Below, piece after piece: positions 43,768-53,069 of a stretch of 64,000 nt of DNA. The position numbers and the translations under genes are program-made. Positions within the stretch are counted from its first letter, which is position 1. Every line of letters begins with the position of its first letter. This stretch comes from Anaerolineales bacterium. Its GTDB lineage: Bacteria > Chloroflexota > Anaerolineae > Anaerolineales > UBA4823. The notes beneath the pieces are model-generated. The model saw only the letters and a list, made by a program, of their open reading frames with translations, searched no databases and was not told the origin of the DNA. The stretch covers positions 45,958 through 109,957 of the forward strand of contig JAGVAD010000028.1 in NCBI GenBank assembly GCA_020060465.1. Reading direction: 5' to 3'.

Positions 43768-44667
43768 TCAATCCATCTCGCCAAAACGCATGCGCAAATA
43801 GGAGCGATATCTTTCGGGATGCACGCCGCCGGTTTCCACCGCCTGCAACACCTTACAGCCCGGTTCGTGTGTGTGAGTGCAATCGCTGAATTGACATTGC
43901 GACACCAGTTCTCTCAACTCTGGAAAATAGCCATCCAACTCCTCTGGCGCAATGTCCCACAAAGCAAGAGCCTTGAGGCCCGGCGTATCGGCCACATATC
44001 CGCCGCCCTGCAAGGGAAACATCTCGCGCACTACAGTTGTATGGCGACCTTTGCGCGTAGCTTCACTCACCTGGCGCACCTGCAAGCCCAGACCAGGCTG
44101 GATGGCATTCAACAGGCTGGATTTACCCGCCCCTGAAGGGCCGGTGAGCAGTGTCACTTTACCGACCAGACAAGCTTCCAACTCCTGCAGACCCAGCCCG
44201 CTACGCGCCGAGGTGTATAACACCTCGTACCCGAGCGCGGGATAATGACCAAATATCTTTTGCGCTTGCTCCATGCCTACCAAATCAACCTTATTGGCGA
44301 CGATTATCGCAGGGACGTTTTGTTTTTCAGCAATCACCAGGAAACGGTCGAGCATACCCAGCCGAGGCGCAGGCGACTCGCAGGCAAAAACCAGCATTGC
44401 CTGGTCTGGGTTGGCGATCAGGATTTGTAAATAATCGCCCTGGGGATTGGGCGCCAGGCGGGCAAACATTCTCTGCCGCGGCTCGACTGCTTCTATGACT
44501 CCGCTTTTCTGGTCGAGCTGTGTTACTTTAACCCAATCCCCTACCGCGACCACATCTCCCAGGCGGCGCCCCTTTTTCAACCGGCCGCGCAACCGGCAAA
44601 CCAACGATCCCTGCTCGGTTACTACGATGTAAAAACCAGATTGAGAGCGGACGACTAAACCACGCAT
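43768..44667 (-). CDS. rsgA: Ribosome small subunit GTPase RsgA
   Basis: A 299-residue circularly permuted GTPase that assists late 30S ribosome assembly. An N-terminal OB fold (residues 1-65) precedes the G domain in permuted order: G4 ANKVD (124-128), G5 TSARSG, G1 GPSGAGKSS (176-184) and G3 DTPG (227-230). The zinc site is Cys258, Cys263, a His at 265 or 267 and Cys271. It starts four bases after the PBP stop, so the two are probably cotranscribed. Confidence 0.95.
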   Translation of the reverse strand: MRGLVVRSQSGFYIVVTEQGSLVCRLRGRLKKGRRLGDVVAVGDWVKVTQLDQKSGVIEAVEPRQRMFARLAPNPQGDYLQILIANPDQAMLVFACESPAPRLGMLDRFLVIAEKQNVPAIIVANKVDLVGMEQAQKIFGHYPALGYEVLYTSARSGLGLQELEACLVGKVTLLTGPSGAGKSSLLNAIQPGLGLQVRQVSEATRKGRHTTVVREMFPLQGGGYVADTPGLKALALWDIAPEELDGYFPELRELVSQCQFSDCTHTHEPGCKVLQAVETGGVHPERYRSYLRMRFGEMD

Positions 44668-44671
44668 ATCG

Positions 44672-46918
44672 TTAAGGCGCCGGCGTTTCGACTGGCGCGG
44701 TCCCTAGAGGCGTGGGCGTCAATGTGCCAGGCACATTGAGAGATGACTCCCACCAATAGAGTTTCTGCGGCTGACCGCTGAAATACAATTCGACAATTCT
44801 GCGGAAGATCGGCGCAGCGTAGTCGGATCCTTCACCCACGCGCTCCACCACCACCGCCACGGCGATGTCTGGCTTATCTGGGCGTTCGGCAAAGGTATAG
44901 CCAGCGAACCAGGCATGTGGACGATCCGCGCCGGATTGAGCCGTCCCCGTCTTGCCGGCGACCGGAATATCCAGACCGGTGAAGACATGCCAGGCAGTGC
45001 CACGCGGTTTTTCGTTACGGATGACCCCCACCATCGCCTGTTGCACAACCGCCAGGTTTTCCTTGCTCAATGGCAACTTGCCAATGACCTGCGGCTTGAA
45101 CACCTGGCTGGGCTTGCCGCCGGGAGGAACAATACGTTCGACCACTTGAGGCAGATGGAGTGTTCCGCCGTTGCCCACCGCAGCCACGAAGTTCGCCACC
45201 TGTAATGGCGTCACCAGGACATCACCCTGCCCAATTGCCATGTTAACGGCATCTACCGGGCTGGCAGGGTCAGGGATGTTTCCGGCTTCTTCTTCCAATC
45301 CAACAATTCCGGTGGGCTTCCCTAGTCCAAAGCCGCGCGCCATCTTTGATATAGCGGTGATTAACCCCTGGTTGTAAAGATCCAGACCAATGTGCCAGAA
45401 ATAAGGGTTGCAGGAGCGAATTAAACCTTGCGGCAGGGTCAACAGGCCGCTGGGCGCTACCTTACCGCCCTGGAGATAGTAATCGTATGTCCAGTCGTGC
45501 AAGCGTGCGCCGGGCAATTCGTCAAAGAAATAACCGCATTGGTAGGTGGTCTCCGGCGTGTAACGTCCGCTTTCCAGGGCGGCAGACATGGTGATAATCT
45601 TAAAAACCGACCCCAAGGGATATTGACCTTGCGTCGCCCGGTTGAGCAGGGGTTGGGTTGGGTCGCTGCTGATTTCGAAAAGCCGCTGTGAACTGTTGTA
45701 GTTAATCGGTTCAAAGGCGTTTGGATCGAATTGTGGGGCAGAGACCATCGCCAACACCCGCCCGGTGTCGCGCTCCAGGACCACAATCGCCCCGCGAAAG
45801 GCAGAAAGCGCCTGTTGCGCCGCCATCTGAAAATCTCGATCCAGCGTGGTGTAGATGGCCTGCGCCGGCTGCGCCTCGGATTTAGCCAGGCGAGTGACCG
45901 GCCTTCCCTGGGCGTTGAACACATATAAAGCGCCGCCGCGCTTGCCTGCCAGATAGCTCTCGCCCCACTTTTCCAGCCCGCTGCGCCCCACGCGTTCATC
46001 CTGCTGATAGCCCAGCCGCTTATATTCTTCGACCTCATCCGGCTGAATGGCGCTTACATAGCCGATGACATGCGGCGCAATTCCGCCCTCAAAATAATAG
46101 CGCGACTTATAAGGGCGCATTGTGACGCCAGGCAGGCTGGAAAGCGTATTGAGCTGAGCAGCGAGGCGATCTGTGGATACCACGCCCAGAGGGATATACC
46201 AATCAGCGCCCTTTGGGGCGTTTTGATATAAAGCCTGAATCGTGCTTACCGACACGCCGGTCAGCTCCGAAAGCGCCGTGAACAGTTTATCCGCCTGTTC
46301 TGGGTCCACCTGATCTGGCAAGAAACCCACCGCAGTGGCATCCGCCTGGGCAACCAGGGCATACCCGTTGCGATCGTAAATATTGGCGCGCGAGGGCACA
46401 TATCCGCCGCGATCCATCACCAGGTAGTTGCCACCCTGCAATTCCGGCAATACCAGCGTATCATCCCACTCAATTCGCCACTGCCCTCTTTCATTTCGCA
46501 GATTCATCACGGTTTCGCGGCTGATGTCTCCCACCAATAAGCTCTTTAAGGTGACGCGATAACGCACCTGTGCCTTATCCTGGTCAACCAAAACCGAGAG
46601 GATTTCGTAATCAATCCCGCTGAGCGTTGCTTCCACCGCCACGCTCTCATAATGCTGGTTAAATTCATCCTGGCTGAAGGCGTCTTTGCTCACGGACGTC
46701 AGCAGCGGGTACATGGCGGCATAATCTTCCGCCTTCCAGGCGTCCAGATACGCCTGGGCAAGCGCCTTGACCTCCGCGACGTCCGCCTCATGGATTGCAG
46801 GCGCTTCTACGGTTGAGGTGAGCAGGAGATCGGTGGGCGCGGTTTGCGGCGGGGCGATGCAAGCCGCCAATCCAATCAGCAGCAGCGCATAGACCAGTTT
46901 TATGAAATATCGGTGCAT
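44672..46918 (-). CDS. Class B penicillin-binding protein with NTF2-like (MecA_N) domain
   Basis: A 748-residue peptidoglycan transpeptidase that appears to be a lipoprotein (lipobox LAAC, Cys20). Residues 45-155 resemble the MecA_N/NTF2-like domain, about 165-345 the dimerisation domain (YDRNGYALV), and 375-725 the transpeptidase. Catalytic motifs: SVFK (Ser437, Lys440), SCN (502-504) and KTGTAQSG (656 on). This plan is that of MecA/PBP3-like enzymes. The tail is Thr/Pro-rich. A lipobox on such a PBP and the SVFK rather than ST.K form are noteworthy. Low beta-lactam affinity is possible but unproven. Confidence 0.9.
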   Translation of the reverse strand: MHRYFIKLVYALLLIGLAACIAPPQTAPTDLLLTSTVEAPAIHEADVAEVKALAQAYLDAWKAEDYAAMYPLLTSVSKDAFSQDEFNQHYESVAVEATLSGIDYEILSVLVDQDKAQVRYRVTLKSLLVGDISRETVMNLRNERGQWRIEWDDTLVLPELQGGNYLVMDRGGYVPSRANIYDRNGYALVAQADATAVGFLPDQVDPEQADKLFTALSELTGVSVSTIQALYQNAPKGADWYIPLGVVSTDRLAAQLNTLSSLPGVTMRPYKSRYYFEGGIAPHVIGYVSAIQPDEVEEYKRLGYQQDERVGRSGLEKWGESYLAGKRGGALYVFNAQGRPVTRLAKSEAQPAQAIYTTLDRDFQMAAQQALSAFRGAIVVLERDTGRVLAMVSAPQFDPNAFEPINYNSSQRLFEISSDPTQPLLNRATQGQYPLGSVFKIITMSAALESGRYTPETTYQCGYFFDELPGARLHDWTYDYYLQGGKVAPSGLLTLPQGLIRSCNPYFWHIGLDLYNQGLITAISKMARGFGLGKPTGIVGLEEEAGNIPDPASPVDAVNMAIGQGDVLVTPLQVANFVAAVGNGGTLHLPQVVERIVPPGGKPSQVFKPQVIGKLPLSKENLAVVQQAMVGVIRNEKPRGTAWHVFTGLDIPVAGKTGTAQSGADRPHAWFAGYTFAERPDKPDIAVAVVVERVGEGSDYAAPIFRRIVELYFSGQPQKLYWWESSLNVPGTLTPTPLGTAPVETPAP

Positions 46919-46930
46919 AAAATTAACGCC

Positions 46931-47617
46931 TCACTGCTGATGCAACGCATCAAGATAAACCTGACAGGGGACCCCTGTTTCCAGTTGGCAAGCCTCAAAG
47001 ATATTTTTGCGGCTCTCCAAACCCAGTTGGGCAAGCATTTGAGCCAGATGGCAAAGCGGCAACCCCATCACATTTGCATAGCAGCCCTGCAAGTTCTGCA
47101 CTGGATGAAAATCAGCGTGTTGGATAGCGTAAGCCCCTGCTTTGTCCATTGGATCGCCGCTGGCAATGTAGGCCATGATTTCCTCATCGCTATACGGACG
47201 CATCAACACCTCGGTAACCACCAGCGCGCTGCGTCGCTTTCCATCCGCAGCGCGCAACGCTGCCAGCCCGGTATAAACCCGATGCGTCCGCCCTCGCAAG
47301 GCGCGAAGCATCTGTTCGGCTTCCGCCGTGTGATTCGGCTTGCCCAGAATCGTTGCGCGAACCAGGGTTGGGTCATCTTTGTCTGGCAGGTCGGCAACCA
47401 CGGTTGTATCGGCGGCTACAATGATCATCGAGTCGGTTTCGCCCAGTAGCCCTAGCGCCGCTTCTGCCTTGGTCAGCGCCAGGCGGAGCACATATTCTTC
47501 TGGCGCTTCTCCAGGTAGGGGGCGCTCGTCCACTTGCGGCGCGGCGATCATAAAATTCCAACCGCCCAATGCCAGCAGTTGCTTTCGTCGAGGAGAGTTC
47601 GATGCCAGGACCAACAT
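46931..47617 (-). CDS. maf: Maf-family nucleotide pyrophosphatase
   Basis: A 228-residue protein beginning MLVLASNSPRRKQLL, the Maf signature, with QVDERP, VAADTTV, LGKP and the GDPMDKAGAYAIQ block. Maf enzymes hydrolyse dTTP/UTP or modified nucleotides and are tied to septum control. Small insertions (about 85-95, and a longer C-terminal end) make it larger than the usual 190-200 residues. It is 12 bases upstream of the PBP gene in the same direction. Confidence 0.92.
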   Translation of the reverse strand: MLVLASNSPRRKQLLALGGWNFMIAAPQVDERPLPGEAPEEYVLRLALTKAEAALGLLGETDSMIIVAADTTVVADLPDKDDPTLVRATILGKPNHTAEAEQMLRALRGRTHRVYTGLAALRAADGKRRSALVVTEVLMRPYSDEEIMAYIASGDPMDKAGAYAIQHADFHPVQNLQGCYANVMGLPLCHLAQMLAQLGLESRKNIFEACQLETGVPCQVYLDALHQQ

Positions 47618-47732
47618 CCTGGCTTGATTCTAACACAGGCGCTGAGCGCCGGTTGAGAGTCGCCAGCCCTGGCGTTCTCAATCATGGCGTTGTAAAATCA
47701 TCTCTAAAGATACCCATTCAGGAGAGGGCAAC

Positions 47733-48305
47733 ATGCAACAGCTCAAAGAACGCATCCTGCGCGAGGGCAAGAATTTGGGCAACGGCATCCTAAAAGTGGA
47801 CGGTTTCATCAACCATCAGGTAGATCCCGCCTTGATGGATGTCTGCGGACAAGAATTTGCGCGTCGTTTTCGTCCCATTGGAGCAACGAAGGTTTTGACC
47901 GCCGAGATTTCGGGCATCGCTCCGGCGTTGACCACCGCGTTTCATCTGGGGGTGCCGGTCGTATATGCGCGCAAGCACAAGCCGATCACCATGCCGGATC
48001 AGGTCTTTTTGACCCTTTCGCCATCCCACACCAAAGGACGGATGGTGGAATTGATCGTTTCGCCAGAATATCTGTCGGGCGGCGAACGGGTTTTGATCAT
48101 TGATGACTTTCTGGCCAGCGGCGCCACCATTCTGGGGCTGGTGCGCCTGGCGCAGACCGCCGGGGCGCAAGTGGTGGGGATTGGCGCGCTCATCGAAAAA
48201 TCTTTCGAGGGAGGACGGCAGGCGCTGGCACATTTGGGCGTGCCCATCGAGTCGCTGGCGGTCATCCGCTCTATGGAAGGAGATCGCTTCATCTTCGATG
48301 ATTGA
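47733..48305 (+). CDS. xpt: Xanthine phosphoribosyltransferase
   Basis: A 190-residue type I phosphoribosyltransferase converting xanthine and PRPP to XMP. Seen: the N-terminal [32 protein letters not shown], typical of Xpt, and the PRPP loop [21 protein letters not shown] precedes the ATG. I see no purine riboswitch core upstream, only a small GC stem near 47639-47651. It is followed closely by guaA, which turns XMP into GMP, so the two form a logical pair. Confidence 0.93.
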   Translation: MQQLKERILREGKNLGNGILKVDGFINHQVDPALMDVCGQEFARRFRPIGATKVLTAEISGIAPALTTAFHLGVPVVYARKHKPITMPDQVFLTLSPSHTKGRMVELIVSPEYLSGGERVLIIDDFLASGATILGLVRLAQTAGAQVVGIGALIEKSFEGGRQALAHLGVPIESLAVIRSMEGDRFIFDD

Positions 48306-48340
48306 GGCCATCCGAGCATTCAGGAGCTACAGGCGCGCCC

Positions 48341-49900
48341 ATGATAGACGCTATCGTTGTCCTCGACTTTGGTTCACAATACGCTCAGTTGATTGTCCGA
48401 CGCGTGCGTGAGCAGCAGGTATATTGCGAGCTATTCCCCTGGGATGCGCCAGCGGAGAGGCCAATGGCTTTACGCCCCAAAGGGTTTATTCTTTCCGGCG
48501 GGCCAGCCTCGGTTTATGAAAGAGACGCACCCTCTGTGCCAGCCTATGTATTCGAAAGCCGCCTGCCAGTGCTGGGGATTTGTTATGGTATGCAAGCCCT
48601 GACTCAGGCGTTGGGAGGAAAGGTGGCTGCGGCGGGGGAACGTGAATATGGCTCAGCCGAAGTATATGTCGAAACACAAAACCCGCTCCTGGACCGCGGC
48701 GCGCAAATGGTTTGGATGTCGCATGGCGACCGAATCGAGGCGCCTCCACCTGGCTTCTCCGTGCTGGGGCGTTCCGCCAATTCACCCATTGCGTTCATGG
48801 GCGATTTGGAGCGCGGTTACTTTGGCTTGCAGTTTCATCCTGAAGTGCAGCATACCCCAGGCGGAGCGGAGATTTTGCGTCGCTTCGCGGTGGAAATCTG
48901 CGGCGCTCGCCCCGAATGGACGCCGACCTCGATCATCGCCCAGAGCATCGAAAGGGTGCGGCAACAGGTGGGCGATCAAATGGTTCTCTCTGCGGTCAGC
49001 GGCGGCGTTGATTCAAGCGTTGCCACTGTTCTGACACAGCGCGCGATCGGCGAGCAACTGGCGGCGGTTTTTGTAGATACCGGTTTGCTGCGCCTGGGAG
49101 AAGCCGCCAAAGTACAACAGGTTTTGCGCGATCAGCTTGGCGTCGAATTGATCACGGTAAATGCGGAGGAGCAGTTTTTGCAGGCGCTCAAGGGGGTTGT
49201 CGCGCCGGAGGAAAAGCGCCGCGTCATCGGCGAATTGTTCATCCGCATTTTTGAAGCCCAAGCCCGCCAACTGGGTATGCCGCGCTTCTTAGTGCAAGGC
49301 ACCATTTACCCGGACGTGGTCGAATCCAGCGCGCCGGATCGGTCGAAAGCCCAACGCATCAAGAGTCATCACAACGTCGGCGGCTTGCCTGAAAAGATGC
49401 AATTTGAACTGGTTGAACCGCTGCGCTATTTATTTAAGGATGAAGTACGCGCCGTTGGGGAAGCGCTCGGCTTGCCAGCAGAGTTGATCTGGCGGCAGCC
49501 CTTCCCAGGACCTGGATTGGCGGTGCGCTGCCTGGGCGAAGTGACCGCGGAACGCCTCCAGCGTCTGCGTTTGGCCGATGCAATCCTGACCGATGAACTG
49601 GCTTCTGCCGGATTGTTACGCGTTTCAACGGATTCCACCACACCAACTGGCTCGGCGCAGGCTTTCGCCGTTTTGTTGCCTGTGCGGTCGGTCGGCGTAA
49701 TGGGCGACCAACGCACCTATCAGGAGACGATCGCGCTGCGAGCAGTTACGACAGTGGATTTCATGACCGCCGACTGGGCGCGCTTGCCCTATGATTTGTT
49801 GGCGCGCATCTCCAACCGCATCGTCAACGAGGTGGAGGGCGTCAACCGCGTGGTGTACGACATCACCAGCAAACCCCCAGCTACAATCGAATGGGAATAG
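48341..49900 (+). CDS. guaA: GMP synthase (glutamine-hydrolysing)
   Basis: A 519-residue enzyme aminating XMP to GMP. The class I amidotransferase domain has Cys81 (GICYGMQ) and a FHPEV motif. The PP-loop ATPase domain has [12 protein letters not shown]. The C-terminal dimerisation domain ends [16 protein letters not shown] start at the ATG at 48341, which gives the canonical [17 protein letters not shown] opening; a TTG at 48302 is also in frame. It probably forms an operon with xpt. Confidence 0.95.
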   Translation: MIDAIVVLDFGSQYAQLIVRRVREQQVYCELFPWDAPAERPMALRPKGFILSGGPASVYERDAPSVPAYVFESRLPVLGICYGMQALTQALGGKVAAAGEREYGSAEVYVETQNPLLDRGAQMVWMSHGDRIEAPPPGFSVLGRSANSPIAFMGDLERGYFGLQFHPEVQHTPGGAEILRRFAVEICGARPEWTPTSIIAQSIERVRQQVGDQMVLSAVSGGVDSSVATVLTQRAIGEQLAAVFVDTGLLRLGEAAKVQQVLRDQLGVELITVNAEEQFLQALKGVVAPEEKRRVIGELFIRIFEAQARQLGMPRFLVQGTIYPDVVESSAPDRSKAQRIKSHHNVGGLPEKMQFELVEPLRYLFKDEVRAVGEALGLPAELIWRQPFPGPGLAVRCLGEVTAERLQRLRLADAILTDELASAGLLRVSTDSTTPTGSAQAFAVLLPVRSVGVMGDQRTYQETIALRAVTTVDFMTADWARLPYDLLARISNRIVNEVEGVNRVVYDITSKPPATIEWE

Positions 49901-49912
49901 ATCAGGCAATTG

Positions 49913-49921
49913 TGCTACAAT
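49913..49921 (+). promoter_or_regulatory. Extended -10 element of the vWA-FHA gene
   Basis: TGCTACAAT ends seven bases before the ATG at 49928, with no ribosome-binding site between, predicting a leaderless mRNA. Confidence 0.55.
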
Positions 49922-49927
49922 TTTATT

Positions 49928-51871
49928 ATGTCTAACCGCTTACGCGGCTTTCTGGTTCTGCTGATCAGTTTACTTTGGCTGCCGCGCCCATCGGCAAATG
50001 CTCAAGGCAACACCGGAGCGCTCCTCAGCGCTTTAGATGTGCAAGCTTTTCCCCTCGTTCAGGCATATTTAGAGGTGCACGACGCCCAAGGGAATTTCGT
50101 CCACGGGTTAACCGCCGATCAGGTGGTCATGATCGAGGACGGCAACCCACGCCCGGTTGCCGTGCTGCGAGAATTAACCGCTGGAAGTCAGGTGGTGATT
50201 GCCATCAATCCGGGGCCATCGTTTGCCATTCGCAACAACAAAGCCATCTCACGCTACGATTTGATTAAAGAGGCGCTGCGCAAATGGGCGCTCAGCCGAA
50301 TGGGGTCTAACATAGACGACTTGAGCCTGCTGATCACCAAAGGACCCGCCGCCAGTCATACTTCTGATCCAGAGAAATGGTTGTCGGCGCTGGAAAGCGA
50401 GCAAATAGACGCACGCACCGCCGTTCAGGATCTGGACACGCTTTTTCGGGCAGTTAGTCTGGCTTCCGATCCAACTCCGCGACCCGGCATGAGCCGGGCG
50501 GTGATCTTCATTACCCCGCCGCCAGAGGGTCAGATTGACCAATCACTGGAGAGCCTGGCGGCGCAGGCGCGCGAGCAGCAGATCGCCATTTATGTCTGGT
50601 TGGTATCCTCCAGCGGGGCGTTCGTCACCCAATCCGCCCAACAACTTCGCAGTTTGAGCGAAGCCACCGGCGGAAAAACGTTGAATTTTACCGGCGAAGA
50701 AGCTTTGCCTAGCCTGGAGGAATATCTGGCGCCGCTGCGCTACATTTACACCCTGGAATATGAATCTGCTGTTTCTACCAGCGGCGCACATCAAGTGATC
50801 GCTCAGATACAGGCTGCGGAGGCGTCCATAGAGACGCCGGTCAGATCTTTCGAAATTGAACTTCAACCGCCTGTTCCGGCTTTCGTCTCGCCGCCCTTGC
50901 AAATCCAACGCGATCTTACGCCGCCAAAGGAGCAGCAAAAGAGCGCCAATGCGCCGGAAGACGTTGCGCCCCACACTCAACAACAGACGATTCAGGTGGT
51001 ATTCGACTTTCCAGACGGGCGTATGCGTCCATTGGTTTACTCTGCTTTACTGGTCAATGGTTCCGTCGTCGCCGAGAATACCCAGCCGCCCTTCGATCGT
51101 TTTCTCTGGGATTTAAGCGCCTACGAAAGCGACAGTGTGCAACGCCTGCAAGTTCAAGCGCGCGACAAGTTGGGGTTAACGGGCGTCAGCGTAGAAATTC
51201 CAGTGCAGGTTATCGTCCGTCGCCCCGAGCAAAACGCGCTGAGCAGCTTCCAGCGCAGCCTGCCCATCCTTGCCGCATTGGCTGCCTTGAGCGCAGGAGC
51301 TGTTTTGTTGTTGGTGCTGGTGGTTGGTGGAAAGCTGCGCCCACGGACTTTGCGCGCCGCCCGCCAGCGGAGAAAATATGATCCGGTCACACAACCGGTG
51401 CAGATTCGCGCCGAACCGCCGGCTGCTCGCCGCTCGAACTGGACAAACCGTTTCCAATGGCCGGGCAAGGCGGCTGCGCCCAAAGCCGAGGCTTATCTGA
51501 ACCCTATTCCTGATTCGGATCAAGAAGATACTTTACCGCCTATCCCAATCTCCGACGAGGAAATTATCCTGGGCAGCGACCCGGGTTCAGCCTCGCTGGT
51601 TTTTGACGATGCATCCGTTGAGGCGCTGCACGCCCGCTTGCTCCGTCTCCAGGACGGCTCTTACCGACTGGCGGATATGGGGTCTGTAGCCGGCACATGG
51701 ATCAATTACACACCGGTCTCGAAAGAGGGCGCGCGTCTGGAACACGGCGATTTAATTCATATTGGCCGCATTGGCTTCCGATTTACGCTTCGCAAACCTC
51801 TTTCAAAACGTAAGCCTGTCATTGTAACGCAACCGCTTCCTCAATCGCCATTGGAAGAGAAAACGGAATGA
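49928..51871 (+). CDS. Membrane protein with vWA-like and FHA domains
   Basis: A 647-residue protein with an N-terminal signal segment. Residues about 35-280 resemble a von Willebrand A-like fold preceded by a beta module (VMIEDGNPRPVAVL, SQVVIAINPGPSF, AVIFITPP). It then has an Ig-like stretch, a transmembrane helix near 435-460 (AALAALSAGAVLLLVLVV) and a C-terminal FHA domain (IILGSDPGSASLVFDDASVEALHARLLR...GTWINYTPV...GDLIHIG). FHA domains bind phosphothreonine, so the cytoplasmic end should read phosphorylation. It overlaps the PP2C gene by four bases. The MIDAS motif is not clear. Confidence 0.82.
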   Translation: MSNRLRGFLVLLISLLWLPRPSANAQGNTGALLSALDVQAFPLVQAYLEVHDAQGNFVHGLTADQVVMIEDGNPRPVAVLRELTAGSQVVIAINPGPSFAIRNNKAISRYDLIKEALRKWALSRMGSNIDDLSLLITKGPAASHTSDPEKWLSALESEQIDARTAVQDLDTLFRAVSLASDPTPRPGMSRAVIFITPPPEGQIDQSLESLAAQAREQQIAIYVWLVSSSGAFVTQSAQQLRSLSEATGGKTLNFTGEEALPSLEEYLAPLRYIYTLEYESAVSTSGAHQVIAQIQAAEASIETPVRSFEIELQPPVPAFVSPPLQIQRDLTPPKEQQKSANAPEDVAPHTQQQTIQVVFDFPDGRMRPLVYSALLVNGSVVAENTQPPFDRFLWDLSAYESDSVQRLQVQARDKLGLTGVSVEIPVQVIVRRPEQNALSSFQRSLPILAALAALSAGAVLLLVLVVGGKLRPRTLRAARQRRKYDPVTQPVQIRAEPPAARRSNWTNRFQWPGKAAAPKAEAYLNPIPDSDQEDTLPPIPISDEEIILGSDPGSASLVFDDASVEALHARLLRLQDGSYRLADMGSVAGTWINYTPVSKEGARLEHGDLIHIGRIGFRFTLRKPLSKRKPVIVTQPLPQSPLEEKTE

Positions 51872-53007
51872 TTCCCGCCGAGCGCGCCCATCTACATATC
51901 GCCGCGCTCACGCATCCGGGTATGAGCGGCAAAAACAACGAAGATCGTTTCGCGGTCTCTGCGCTGCGCATGGATGGTGATCATCCACTTCCCGTTGTGT
52001 TTGCCGTTGTCTCCGATGGCATCGGCGGGCATCGCGCTGGCGAGGTGGCAGCGGACACCGCCGTCGAAGTCATCAGCGCAGAGGTGGCAAAAAGCGACGG
52101 CGCTCAACCGGTAGAAATCTTACGCCAGGCTATCATCCAGGCCAGCCAGGCGATCCTGGCTCAATCCCAACTGGACATCGGTAAGCATGGAATGGGCGCC
52201 ACCTGCGCCTGCGCCTTGATAATTGATCAGCGCTTATTTATAGCCAGCGTCGGCGATTCGCGCATCTATTTACGTCGCGGGGATACCATTCGCCAATTGA
52301 CCACTGACCACACCTGGATCCAGGATGCCCTGGATGCCGGGATACTGACCGCCGATCAGGCGCGTGGGCACCCCAATTCACATGTGATTCGGCGCTACCT
52401 TGGCTCCAATCAGCCAGTGGAGCCGGATCTGCGGCTGCGTCTCTCCACGGATGAGAGCGATGAGCAAATGATGGCGAATCAGGGGATGTCTCTGGAGCCA
52501 GGCGATCAAATCCTGCTATGCAGCGACGGTCTGACCGATCTGGTCAACTCTGATGAAATCTTAGCGGCATTACAGGATTATGACCAACAAGACGCTCTTC
52601 AGGAGTTGACAGATCTGGCGAATCACCGCGGCGGACATGACAACATTACAATCATTGCGTTGCAGGTCCCAATCTCGGTGATGGAAACCTCTCCCACCAT
52701 TCCTCGTCCACGGCCGCAAAAGCTGACGATCTGGAAGACATGTCTGGCAGGTATGGCGCTTATACTATTCATGGCGCTGGCTGCGACAGGTGGATATATT
52801 TATCTTACGCTGCAAACACCAACCGCGACGATTACGCCTGCTCTGACCATGATTTCAGCCACGCCGCCGGCGACAGAGATAGACACCGCTCTGCCGACTG
52901 AAGGATCGTTGACTTCAACCCTCTCGCCGCTTACGACGCCCACTGGAACACGCCCATCTGCTGTAGACACCATCACTCCCTGGCCTACAGCCACACAGAC
53001 GCCCTGA
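51868..53007 (+). CDS. PP2C-type Ser/Thr phosphatase with membrane anchor
   Basis: A 379-residue protein. Residues 1-268 are a PP2C domain with metal ligands in NNEDRF (Asp26), VSDGIGGH (Asp50), LLCSDGLTD (Asp220) and HDNIT (Asp258). GMGATCAC and SVGDSRIYL are also conserved. A transmembrane helix follows (about 292-315), then a Thr/Pro-rich external tail of about 60 residues. It is translationally coupled to the vWA-FHA gene, its likely partner, since the phosphatase would reverse marks read by the FHA domain. No Ser/Thr kinase lies in the window. Confidence 0.92.
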   Translation: MIPAERAHLHIAALTHPGMSGKNNEDRFAVSALRMDGDHPLPVVFAVVSDGIGGHRAGEVAADTAVEVISAEVAKSDGAQPVEILRQAIIQASQAILAQSQLDIGKHGMGATCACALIIDQRLFIASVGDSRIYLRRGDTIRQLTTDHTWIQDALDAGILTADQARGHPNSHVIRRYLGSNQPVEPDLRLRLSTDESDEQMMANQGMSLEPGDQILLCSDGLTDLVNSDEILAALQDYDQQDALQELTDLANHRGGHDNITIIALQVPISVMETSPTIPRPRPQKLTIWKTCLAGMALILFMALAATGGYIYLTLQTPTATITPALTMISATPPATEIDTALPTEGSLTSTLSPLTTPTGTRPSAVDTITPWPTATQTP

Positions 53008-53069
53008 GCAGTCATTTCTACAAACCATTGGGAAGCGCCGCATTATCCCCCGGCAGCCTTAGAGAGGCC

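Noticed and set aside
47618..47732. A purine riboswitch before xpt
   Set aside because: I could find no three-way-junction core. Only short GC stems are present, and the leader is short.
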